Part shown: positions 11,040 to 20,714 of the stretch, in pieces
Layout: every line of letters begins with the position of its first letter
Position numbering within the stretch: the first letter of the stretch is position 1
Assembly (NCBI GenBank): GCA_030386875.1
Contig: CM059560.1
Location: forward strand, 20,640,683 to 20,704,682
Reading direction: 5' to 3'
Length of the DNA: 64,000 nt
Source of the DNA: Morinoia aosen
Taxonomy: Eukaryota > Arthropoda > Malacostraca > Amphipoda > Talitridae
Notes under the pieces: generated by a model
Database searches by the model: none
What the model was told of the DNA's origin: nothing
What the model saw: only the letters and a program-made list of their open reading frames with translations
Position numbers and translations under genes: made by a program

Positions 11040-11810
11040 GCAATAGGTGTAAGTTAGTTAGGTTAGTCTATCCTGTGGTGTGGGCACTCCGCCTCCAGGG
11101 GGCTACTGTTGGTTACTTCAGCTAGAGATTGGTTTCCGGGACTTCTCTGTTTCGTGGTCACTCGCATATTTTTGTTTTTGTGACTTCTTTGCTATCTCTT
11201 TTTAACCTTTTTTCTTCCTTCCTAATGTGCTGTTCCTACGCGCAGGGTATCCTGTGTTGGAACACACCTGTGCACAACTTCCCACTTTTGACTCTCCAAA
11301 CAATATATCTCTTAGTTTCGAAGAAGTTTAGGTATTGAAATACTTTAATAATATTATATACAGTAGTGTACAAATAATTTATTAATGTATATAATTTTCT
11401 TGTATAGCACAGCATTGGGTTAACTCTTTTTTTCAAGGACCTTTTTAAATTGGAAATTGTGTTACGTAAAACATTTTTCGATACGTGTCCGAGCAATTGG
11501 CTATTTACGAAGCAGAAAGTTGCATTTTGCAGAGTACTTTTCTCATAACTGTGGCATCCATTAAAAATTCCTCATCAATGTCATATAAACGAACACGCGG
11601 GCAACGTTAACGATCCACAGCTCGTGATATATTACCACAGAATTCGTTTTAATGAATGTTTTCTTTTATCTCCAGCTAACCTTTGAGTGGAGGAACGTTA
11701 AGAGTCAATAAAGCAAAGCTAACAAATGGAAAAGGTTTATATGTGCTTCAACAGAAGAGCCAAAGCATTTGTTCATTGACTAAATAAGTTGCTGTCGGTC
11801 AATTGCCACA

Positions 11811-11883
11811 ATGCTGAGGGCTACAGCGAGGCGTGCGACGGCAAATTTCGCTTTCATTGTTCTTCTTTTCTCCATTGCTGCAG
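11811..11883 (+). CDS. ShKT-domain secreted protein A, exon 1 (signal peptide)
   Basis: The ATG opens MLRATARRATANFAFIVLLF followed by SIAA: a basic N-terminus, a hydrophobic core and small residues, i.e. a signal peptide. The exon ends GCTGCAG/GTAAGG after 73 nt (phase 1). The acceptor 886 bp downstream at 12768 (TTTCTCGCATACAG) is also phase 1, so the mature protein begins near GQKCRDEID. Arm B keeps the same exon (40346-40418), including the donor, which supports a real exon. A TTTATATG about 75 bp upstream might be a TATA element, but this is weak. Confidence 0.82.
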
Positions 11884-12768
11884 GTAAGGACGGAAACTGT
11901 TCTATTTTGAAGAGCGGCTGCAATTACGAGCTACACCTTATGAAAAATAAATTTTCTACCTGAAGAAGTATGAAGTGTTTGGTATATAGAATTCTTGCAA
12001 ATTCATTTATTTCTCCCTTGGAGTGGCGTATCCTTCCTATAGTCTACGTTACCTACTTAAAGTTTGAAATCGTCTGCCCTGCTGTTTGCTGGATGAATAT
12101 TCAAGTTTATTGAAGCCTGTACTAATTTGTAGCCTTTGTAATTACCTATTGCCATTGCTCTGCGCATGTAGCTATAGCTCATTTAGTGCACACTCTGCAT
12201 TGAAGGCCAACATCACTTTCTTATGGTCTCATTTGCGAGCTTAGTTTTACGTCTCTGAAAAATATACCTTACTTCTGCTTTCATTAGGCTTCTCCGGTCG
12301 TGTTGTGTTGGCTAAAACAAATTCTAGAATGAAAAAATGATGGGTAAATTATTCAGCTATATAGAGTACCTCAGGTGTCAAAAAATATTTTTTTTAACTT
12401 AGGGATATTACTCGTTCCAATAATGTGTTTGTAAATGAGTGTGAATGTATATTTTTCCAAGTTTATATTTTTCGGTTTTCGTGTTTATATAACATCAGAA
12501 TAAATGTCAATCTAAATAGGGAGACTAAAGTTAATAAAACATAAATTGCTTGTCATTATGTAGCGTCTATGCATCTAATTCAAGCAGTGTGAGTAGGGAT
12601 AGACAGACTAAGCAAGCAATAAGTGGACATATTGTACTAGAGGTTGAGTTTTAAAGGTACACACTATATAGGGAATTGAGTTTCGAAGTGTGCAGGTTAT
12701 ATTCGGGATTGATATTTAGTTAGTCTCAAAAATGCATGGTTGTTATCGCAATTGTTTCTCGCATACAG

Positions 12769-13604
12769 GGCAAAAGTGCCGAGATGAAATAGACGGATGT
12801 GAATTCTACTTAGAAGACTGCGATTTCATGGGAAGTTTGTGTGCCAAAACTTGTGGATCCTGTACTGAGATCCCTGGTGAATCGGACGCCAAAAATAGAT
12901 ACCCTCCTCACCGTCGAGTTGACATCGACTTTTACTACGACATGCAAGAAGGTGCTGACCCTTTTCTTCAGTATGACGAGTATGGGTCATCTACGAGCCG
13001 TCCGGAAGCGACGATAAGAGCGCCTGGCAGGGCCTTGGATTTTGAATCTGAACTAAAAACTCCTTCGTCTCTTCAAAGTGAATCTGAAATCACTCCGGGA
13101 GAAAATTTACCGTATGATATCATGGATTACAAACCTCTGCCTCACCCAAGCGAGGCTGTGAATATTTCGGTTGAGAATTTACCGTTCGATAACGTCGATT
13201 ACACAGTTGCGCCTAATTCAAAAGACACCACATATTTTCCAACCGAGAATTCAGGCGCTGCCGAAAATGAAAATTTGAATACGAATGTTCAAGAGTTAGA
13301 TCAGCTCCTTGAAGAATCTAGAGAAAGAGAGGAGAAGGTGTTAAGTAGACGAACGTTCGATGTTGGTACCACGAAAATCATAGGTAACCTAGTCCAACAT
13401 CTGAAATCCGTGGAAAAAGATCCAGATGAACTGGCCCGTAAATTGGACTCCGTCCAAAAAGTGATTACGCTCTACAAGCGAAGAGATGATCCAGTATTCC
13501 TAGAGGCGGTTTTGAATTATTTTGTTGGAAGCGACTTGAATAAACGCTTGGATTCCGCCACGCCTGAGGAACTCATGAACGCTCTTCTAACTTACCATGG
13601 CTGA
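12769..13604 (+). CDS. ShKT-domain secreted protein A, exon 2
   Basis: Encodes about 277 residues; with exon 1 the precursor is about 302. The N-terminus is one complete six-cysteine ShKT domain with spacing C-x6-C-x6-C-x6-C-x3-C-x2-C, ending AKTCGSC, expected to fold extracellularly with three disulphides. A long acidic, Pro/Tyr-rich region follows with two related blocks, ENLPYDIMDY and ENLPFDNVDY. After a dibasic RR (VLSRRTFDV) comes a helix-rich C-terminal segment with NLVQHLKSVEKDPDELARKL and a YKRRDD site. An ATG inside the intron just upstream extends the frame (MHGCYRN...), but the signal-peptide exon makes the spliced start preferable. ShKT is named after a sea anemone toxin but is widespread in ordinary secreted proteins; nothing here shows toxicity. 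I do not recognise the C-terminal part. Confidence 0.82.
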
Positions 13605-14162
13605 TATCAATGAATTTATGCTTCAGAAATGGAAATTAAAAGTGAAGTGGAGAGTTTGTAGAAGTTTCAGTTTACTGTTCGTGGATCCAATAGCCAACCT
13701 GTAACTTTAATACATGCTATGTTGTCGTTCTTCTTGTTTAATTTGAGGACCCTGTAACGACGCGCACAAAGGCTTAACAGTGAATCAAGTTCTTTGCTAT
13801 ACAATTATGATACAAATAATGATGATACAAAAACCATCATTGGTTTTTAAAATGTTTTGACACAAAAATCGTTAGTTGATATAGACGGGTATTGTAATAC
13901 CAATGTGAAACAAATGATTGAGAAAAAAACTTCTGACAAGCCCACTTAAGTGCTGCACAAGAACCTTTGAGTTTAACTATAAAAAGGAAGACTAAAGCCA
14001 CGCTTCTTAAAACCATTTCTTATAAGAGAAAGACAATTCATAAAAGTGAACGTTTCGACCATTATCATTGGTCATTATCAACACTGAAAAGATAAAACAA
14101 TAGTACAGTTAAATGATGATCTATTGCTACATTCTAAACAATATATGGTGATCGATAAAAAA

Positions 14163-16334
14163 CTATGAATTAACAATTTGTAGAGGGTATGCTGACTGCA
14201 TGTCGTTCAGACTAGGTTTTAATTTGGAGATGAACAAGGATTCTAGAATTTTGAGTTCAGTTGGATTAGAAGCTCTACCTAATATCTGGAAATCTGAAAG
14301 TCTGATAGGTAAATCACATTTTTCAGCGTGTGCACGTATGGCAGAATGAGATGGTGCGGATAACAGATTATTGGTTCGATGGCTCCGACCAGCATGCTCA
14401 GATACTCGAATACGTAGGTTACGCGAGGTAGAGCCCACATACTCTGATGCACCACATCGTGCACAACTATGACTGTAAACAACAGAGCTGAGCATGCCCT
14501 TCGGAAGACCATCCTTAAATCTGAAAAAAGACCCAACAGAGAGCGGATTGACCCGGATTGACCTGGATAAACTTAAATTCACACTGCATGAAATATTTCG
14601 ACAGTAGCTGAGACAATTCTAATTTTAATTTTTCAGACTGAGCTCCAAAGTACAGTAACGGAACATATAACAGTTTTCTATTGACATATGGGATTGGTTC
14701 AACTTTGGTACGAACAGAGAAGAGGAACTTTTTTAAAAAATTGTCATATAGTCCTACCGGATATCCGTTCTTTACAAAAAAATTCCTAAGGAAAACAAAT
14801 TCATTGTGAAGATTAGGATATGAACTGCATACGCTATAAGCCCTGTGAAGAAGGGTTTTAATACTATTGACTTTAAATTGGAAGCTGCAGAAACTAAAAT
14901 AGCTAAGTCCTAAACCAGTAAAAGTGGGCTTGCGAAAGACAGAACAATCAAAGTTATTGCACTTCCTAGTCACCCTCACATCTAAAAATGGCAAACAGTT
15001 ATCATTTTCTTCGTCCATTGTAAATTTAATATTTGGATGTTTCGAGTTCAGGTAATCTAAAAATAAGGTACAATGAGTCTGGTCTCTAAATAAAATGAAA
15101 GTGCTGTCAATGTAGCGTTTGTAAAAGGTTGGCTTAAAATGGCTAGGACAATCATCTATCCATGATTTCTCATGGTGGCATATAAAAATATTAGCAAAGG
15201 TAGGTCCTAGTGGAAGGCCCATACCCAAACCATCCAGTTGTCTGTATAATTTTCTATTGAAAATGAAAAAACTATTTTGAACAGAAAGCTCAAGAAATTT
15301 TTTGAATAATTCGCGGGTTAGGCCCAAAACGGTAGTACAATCACTAAATAAACAATTCAAGCAAATAGTTATTGTCTCCTGTAACGGAATGTTTGTAAAC
15401 AGATTTTCTATGTCAAATGATGCCATATAAAGTGAATTTGCATTGGGGATGCGAGTAATTTGCTCAGCGAATGATTTAGAATTTTCGACCGTATATGTAT
15501 TAGTGGTGAATGGCGAGAGAATAGGAACTAAAAACTTAGCTAATTTAAAACTTGGCGTTTGATACGCGGCAAAAATAGGTCTAAACGGGTAAGACACGTA
15601 AAGTTAGGTTTATGAATTTTAGCCAAACCATAGAGAATACCGGGAGCTGATCCAGAGATAAAAAGACGTTTATATAAATCTTCAGGAATCAAGCTAAGTT
15701 TCTTCAATTTACGTAAGAAGTTGTTAATTTTGTCTTCTATTCTAAGTGTATATACATGCATCTCCTCAGAAATCTCTTTAAATTTACTGGTATTTGAAAT
15801 TATGCTAGTCATGCTGTCGTTGTACCTATCACGGTCTACAATGACTACACCTCTACCCTTATCAGGACGGGCAACGATAACGCTTTCATTAGCAGCCAGA
15901 TTTTTAAGTAGCATTACATCAGACTTTGTGAACACTGAGGAAAAAATTTTGTACGGTTTAAAATTATAAAAATATTTATATGACAATGACTTGAGCTGAT
16001 CCCTCATTGAATTAAATGAGATTGAATCCACGGATTTCAGAGTAAAAGAAAGCTTTTCGAAAATTAGGAAATACTTGGTAAAATCTATTTTATAAATTGG
16101 TAGGCCAAAATCTAAACCAAATGCTAATAAAAACTTTAAACGAGATGATAAAACAGTTGAACTATAATTAAAAATAACATCATTTGGGTCACACGGTTCA
16201 ATCTTGTTACTAATCCCTAAATTATAAAGTTTCCTAGAATGAACAAGTTGTGTAGAGGTTGTGAAAGCAGCAGTAACATTTCGAACATGTCGTTCGATCC
16301 ACAGCATAGAGAGAACTGAGAACGATTGTCTCAT
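14163..16334 (-). pseudogene. PLE reverse transcriptase and GIY-YIG, inverted copy
   Basis: Minus-strand counterpart of the direct coding region, in two overlapping frames (16334-15540 and 15597-14515) plus a third segment (14582-14163) with the GIY-YIG endonuclease. It is nearly identical to the plus copy. Visible differences include YIDS in place of the catalytic YIDD of the reverse transcriptase and a short local difference at the RT/GIY-YIG linker, so this copy is unlikely to be active. It is 5'-truncated at the head-to-head junction. Confidence 0.85.
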
Positions 16335-16503
16335 TGAAGCGCGGAGGTCACTTAGCTGAGCGGCGACTGTACCTTCAGTTTTCTTTTTGCTTCGGATTTC
16401 AGCAAGGAGAAGTTTGGATTGCCATGCCTTGTAGAATGATGAAGAATGGAGAGATTTTCTGTGCAGTTTAAAACGGAGAAATTTCGGAATTACGTTGTAT
16501 ATC

Positions 16504-17847
16504 TAAATCATTCGCTGAGCAAATTACTCGCATCCCCAATGCAAATTCACTTTATATGGCATCATTTGAAATAGAAAATCTGTTTACAAACATTCCGTTA
16601 CAGGAGACAATAACTATTTGCTTGAATTGTTTATTTAGTGATTGTACTACCGTTTTGGGCCTAACCCGCGAATTATTCAAAAAAAATTTCTTGAGCTTTC
16701 TGTTCAAAATAGTTTTTTCATTTTCAATAGAAAATTATACAGACAACTGGATGGTTTGGGTATGGGCCTTCCACTAGGACCTACCTTTGCTAATATTTTT
16801 ATATGCCACCATGAGAAATCATGGATAGATGATTGTCCTAGCCATTTTAAGCCAACCTTTTACAAACGCTACATTGACGACACTTTCATTTTATTTAGAG
16901 ACCAGACTCATTGTACCTTATTTTTAGATGACCTGAACTCGAAACATCCAAATATTAAATTTACAATGGACGAAGAAAATGATAACTGTTTGCCATTTTT
17001 AGATGTGAGGGTGACTAGGAAGTGCAATAACTTTGATTGTTCTGTCTTTCGCAAGCCCACTTTTACTGGTTTAGGACTTAGCTATTTTAGTTTCTGCAGC
17101 TTCCAATTTAAAGTCAATAGTATTAAAACCCTTCTTCACAGGGCTTATAGCATATGCAGTTCATATCCTAATCTTCACAATGAATTTGTTTTCCTTAGGA
17201 ATTTTTTTGTAAAGAACGGATATCCGGTAGGACTATATGACAATTTTTTAAAAAAGTTCCTCTTCTCTGTTCGTACCAAAGTTGAACCAATCCCATATGT
17301 CAATAGAAAACTGTTATATGTTCCGTTACTGTACTTTGGAGCTCAGTCTGAAAAATTAAAATTAGAATTGTCTCAGCTACTGTCGAAATATTTCATGCAG
17401 TGTGAATTTAAGTTTATCCAGGTCAATCCGCTCTCTGTTGGGTCTTTTTTCAGATTTAAGGATGGTCTTCCGAAGGGCATGCTCAGCTCTGTTGTTTACA
17501 GTCATAGTTGTGCACGATGTGGTGCATCAGAGTATGTGGGCTCTACCTCGCGTAACCTACGTATTCGAGTATCTGAGCATGCTGGTCGGAGCCATCGAAC
17601 CAATAATCTGTTATCCGCACCATCTCATTCTGCCATACGTGCACACGCTGAAAAATGTGATTTACCTATCAGACTTTCAGATTTCCAGATATTAGGTAGA
17701 GCTTCTAATCCAACTGAACTCAAAATTCTAGAATCCTTGTTCATCTCCAAATTAAAACCTAGTCTGAACGACATGCAGTCAGCATACCCTCTACAAATTG
17801 TTAATTCATCGTTTTTTATCGATCACCATATATTGTTTAGAATGTAG
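16504..17847 (+). pseudogene. PLE, 5'-truncated direct copy
   Basis: Begins abruptly in the reverse transcriptase (SKSFAEQITRIPNANSLY), right after the inverted copy. The long frame from 16642 contains GLGMGLPLGPTFANIF, RYIDDTFILF and the GIY-YIG region (ASEYVGSTSRNLRIRVSEH). The start of this copy is in a different frame, separated by a small length difference in an A-rich tract near 16680. The stop differs from that of the downstream copy, extending the end by a few residues. Confidence 0.85.
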
Positions 17848-17957
17848 CAATAGATCATCATTTAACTGTACTATTGTTTTATCTTTTCAGTGTTGATAAT
17901 GACCAATGATAATGGTCGAACCGTTCACTTTTATGAATTGTCTTTCTCTTATAAGAA

Positions 17958-19112
17958 ATGGTTTTAAGAAGCGTGGCTTTAGTCTTCCTTTTTATAGTTA
18001 AACTTTCCAAAGATTGGAACCTTAACATTTTTAATTATGTTCGTCGATGTTACGGTGAAGACGGCTTGAAGGTGCTGAGGAAGTACGAAAGTACTTCTAA
18101 GAAATTAGTGAAAACCAACCTTGACATTGAATTTCTGAAAAAATGTAAGATATACAACGTAATTCCGAAATTTCTCCGTTTTAAACTGCACAGAAAATCT
18201 CTCCATTCTTCATCATTCTACAAGGCATGGCAATCCAAACTTCTCCTTGCTGAAATCCGAAGCAAAAAGAAAACTGAAGGTACAGTCGCCGCTCAGCTAA
18301 GTGACCTCCGCGCTTCAATGAGACAATCGTTCTCAGTTCTCTCTATGCTGTGGATCGAACGACATGTTCGAAATGTTACTGCTGCTTTCACAACCTCTAC
18401 ACAACTTGTTCATTCTAGGAAACTTTATAATTTAGGGATTAGTAACAAGATTGAACCGTGTGACCCAAATGATGTTATTTTTAATTATAGTTCAACTGTT
18501 TTATCATCTCGTTTAAAGTTTTTATTAGCATTTGGTTTAGATTTTGGCCTACCAATTTATAAAATAGATTTTACCAAATATTTCCTAATTTTCGAAAAGC
18601 TTTCTTTTACTCTGAAATCCGTGGATTCAATCTCATTTAATTCAATGAGGGATCAGCTCAAGTCATTGTCATATAAATATTTTTATAATTTTAAACCGTA
18701 CAAAATTTTTTCCTCAGTGTTCACAAAGTCTGATGTAATGCTACTTAAAAATCTGGCTGCTAATGAAAGCGTTATCGTTGCCCGTCCTGATAAGGGTAGA
18801 GGTGTAGTCATTGTAGACCGTGATAGGTACAACGACAGCATGACTAGCATAATTTCAAATACCAGTAAATTTAAAGAGATTTCTGAGGAGATGCATGTAT
18901 ATACACTTAGAATAGAAGACAAAATTAACAACTTCTTACGTAAATTGAAGAAACTTAGCTTGATTCCTGAAGATTTATATAAACGTCTTTTTATCTCTGG
19001 ATCAGCCCCCGGTATTCTCTATGGTTTGGCTAAAATTCATAAACCTAACTTTACGTGTCTTACCCGTTTAGACCTATTTTTGCCGCGTATCAAACGCCAA
19101 GTTTTAAATTAG
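17958..19112 (+). CDS. PLE N-terminal region (first frame of the longest copy)
   Basis: 384 residues covering the conserved N-terminal part of Penelope-like polymerases: FLRFKLHRKSLHSSSFYKAW, then VARPDKGRGVVIVDRDRYND (the PDKG-type motif), and KIHKPNF near the end. The start is uncertain because the frame runs in from the repeated segment before it. It overlaps the next frame by 58 nt; the same overlap exists in the inverted copy, so it was present before the array formed. Confidence 0.75.
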   Translation: MVLRSVALVFLFIVKLSKDWNLNIFNYVRRCYGEDGLKVLRKYESTSKKLVKTNLDIEFLKKCKIYNVIPKFLRFKLHRKSLHSSSFYKAWQSKLLLAEIRSKKKTEGTVAAQLSDLRASMRQSFSVLSMLWIERHVRNVTAAFTTSTQLVHSRKLYNLGISNKIEPCDPNDVIFNYSSTVLSSRLKFLLAFGLDFGLPIYKIDFTKYFLIFEKLSFTLKSVDSISFNSMRDQLKSLSYKYFYNFKPYKIFSSVFTKSDVMLLKNLAANESVIVARPDKGRGVVIVDRDRYNDSMTSIISNTSKFKEISEEMHVYTLRIEDKINNFLRKLKKLSLIPEDLYKRLFISGSAPGILYGLAKIHKPNFTCLTRLDLFLPRIKRQVLN

Positions 19113-20479
19113 CTAAGTTTTTAGTTCCTATTCTCTCGCCATTCACCACTAATACATATACGGTCGAAAATTCTAAATCATTCGCTGAGCAAATTACTCG
19201 CATCCCCAATGCAAATTCACTTTATATGGCATCATTTGACATAGAAAATCTGTTTACAAACATTCCGTTACAGGAGACAATAACTATTTGCTTGAATTGT
19301 TTATTTAGTGATTGTACTACCGTTTTGGGCCTAACCCGCGAATTATTCAAAAAATTTCTTGAGCTTTCTGTTCAAAATAGTTTTTTCATTTTCAATAGAA
19401 AATTATACAGACAACTGGATGGTTTGGGTATGGGCCTTCCACTAGGACCTACCTTTGCTAATATTTTTATATGCCACCATGAGAAATCATGGATAGATGA
19501 TTGTCCTAGCCATTTTAAGCCAACCTTTTACAAACGCTACATTGACGACACTTTCATTTTATTTAGAGACCAGACTCATTGTACCTTATTTTTAGATTAC
19601 CTGAACTCGAAACATCCAAATATTAAATTTACAATGGACGAAGAAAATGATAACTGTTTGCCATTTTTAGATGTGAGGGTGACTAGGAAGTGCAATAACT
19701 TTGATTGTTCTGTCTTTCGCAAGCCCACTTTTACTGGTTTAGGACTTAGCTATTTTAGTTTCTGCAGCTTCCAATTTAAAGTCAATAGTATTAAAACCCT
19801 TCTTCACAGGGCTTATAGCATATGCAGTTCATATCCTAATCTTCACAATGAATTTGTTTTCCTTAGGAATTTTTTTGTAAAGAACGGATATCCGGTAGGA
19901 CTATATGACAATTTTTTAAAAAAGTTCCTCTTCTCTGTTCGTACCAAAGTTGAACCAATCCCATATGTCAATAGAAAACTGTTATATGTTCCGTTACTGT
20001 ACTTTGGAGCTCAGTCTGAAAAATTAAAATTAGAATTGTCTCAGCTACTGTCGAAATATTTCATGCAGTGTGAATTTAAGTTTATCCAGGTCAATCCGCT
20101 CTCTGTTGGGTCTTTTTTCAGATTTAAGGATGGTCTTCCGAAGGGCATGCTCAGCTCTGTTGTTTACAGTCATAGTTGTGCACGATGTGGTGCATCAGAG
20201 TATGTGGGCTCTACCTCGCGTAACCTACGTATTCGAGTATCTGAGCATGCTGGTCGGAGCCATCGAACCAATAATCTGTTATCCGCACCATCTCATTCTG
20301 CCATACGTGCACACGCTGAAAAATGTGATTTACCTATCAGACTTTCAGATTTCCAGATATTAGGTAGAGCTTCTAATCCAACTGAACTCAAAATTCTAGA
20401 ATCCTTGTTCATCTCCAAATTAAAACCTAGTCTGAACGACATGCAGTCAGCATACCCTCTACAAATTGTTAATTCATAG
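19055..20479 (+). CDS. PLE reverse transcriptase with GIY-YIG endonuclease
   Basis: About 474 residues. RT fingers PFRPIFAAYQTPSFKLAKFL (4-23), FDIENLFTNIP (61-71), GLPLGPTFAN (127-136), catalytic YIDD (162-165), then FLDVRVTRK and FRKPTFTGLGLSYFS. The C-terminal part is a GIY-YIG nuclease with CARCGASEYVGSTSRNLR, then EHAGRSH and a distal ELKILESLFI glutamate. RT plus GIY-YIG in one chain defines endonuclease-bearing Penelope-like elements (Penelope/Neptune/Poseidon group). The first codon shown is not ATG; the region probably continues from the preceding frame. This is the most complete copy. Confidence 0.9.
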   Translation: MSYPFRPIFAAYQTPSFKLAKFLVPILSPFTTNTYTVENSKSFAEQITRIPNANSLYMASFDIENLFTNIPLQETITICLNCLFSDCTTVLGLTRELFKKFLELSVQNSFFIFNRKLYRQLDGLGMGLPLGPTFANIFICHHEKSWIDDCPSHFKPTFYKRYIDDTFILFRDQTHCTLFLDYLNSKHPNIKFTMDEENDNCLPFLDVRVTRKCNNFDCSVFRKPTFTGLGLSYFSFCSFQFKVNSIKTLLHRAYSICSSYPNLHNEFVFLRNFFVKNGYPVGLYDNFLKKFLFSVRTKVEPIPYVNRKLLYVPLLYFGAQSEKLKLELSQLLSKYFMQCEFKFIQVNPLSVGSFFRFKDGLPKGMLSSVVYSHSCARCGASEYVGSTSRNLRIRVSEHAGRSHRTNNLLSAPSHSAIRAHAEKCDLPIRLSDFQILGRASNPTELKILESLFISKLKPSLNDMQSAYPLQIVNS

Positions 20480-20714
20480 TTTTTTATCGATCACCATATA
20501 TTGTTTAGAATGTAGCAATAGATCATCATTTAACTGTACTATTGTTTTATCTTTTCAGTGTTGATAATGACCAATGATAATGGTCGAAACGTTCACTTTT
20601 ATGAATTGTCTTTCTCTTATAAGAAATGGTTTTAAGAAGCGTGGCTTTAGTCTTCCTTTTTATAGTTAAACTTTCCAAAGATTGGAACCTTAACATTTTT
20701 AACCTTTGAGTTTA

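Larger units (their letters stand above)
8037..13975 (+). repeat. Inverted segmental duplication, arm A
   Basis: Aligns in reverse complement to 38199-43040. Landmarks shared in order are the tract before ACTGAGGACATGAGTAGCAAAT, a short MITE, the block with ACTCTATAGCTACCAGTATAAAATT, the ShKT gene with both exons and intron, and its 3' flank. Arm A also carries a 1.65-kb hAT that arm B lacks. Homology resumes beyond the PLE array to about 20776. The arms look about 90% identical by eye, clearly older than the A/C direct duplication. Confidence 0.88.
13976..20700. mobile_element. Penelope-like element array (one inverted and two tandem copies)
   Basis: Flanked by AACCTTTGAGTTTA on both sides (13962-13975 and 20701-20714), a 14-bp target duplication. 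Uninterrupted sites exist in unit C (30419-30432) and arm B. Inside are a 5'-truncated copy on the minus strand (to about 16500), a 5'-truncated plus copy (about 16501-17990) and a longer plus copy (about 17960-20700) whose start overlaps the end of the preceding one through a repeated segment of about 90 bp (compare 17950-18040 with 20620-20700). That tandem overlap is the PLE pseudo-LTR arrangement, not an LTR. The copies are nearly identical, so the insertion is recent. Confidence 0.92.

Noticed and set aside
11129-11338. Similar ORFs in both inverted arms (11129-11338 + and 40904-41098 -), a possible small membrane protein
   Set aside because: The arms are homologous DNA, but the two ORFs drift apart through length changes that shift the frame, so coding is not conserved.
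12732-12768. In-frame ATG upstream of ShKT exon 2 as the true start (MHGCYRN)
   Set aside because: It lies in the intron side of a good phase-1 acceptor and lacks a signal peptide; the exon at 11811-11883 provides one with matching phase in both arms.
17950-18040. Repeated terminal segment of the PLE as a long terminal repeat of an LTR element
   Set aside because: It is a partial tandem overlap of PLE copies; there is no integrase, protease, capsid region, primer-binding site or TG...CA ends.
17402-20363. Repeated 97-codon ORFs (17402-17695, 20070-20363) and the related 14279-14536 frame
   Set aside because: Out-of-frame shadows of the PLE GIY-YIG region.
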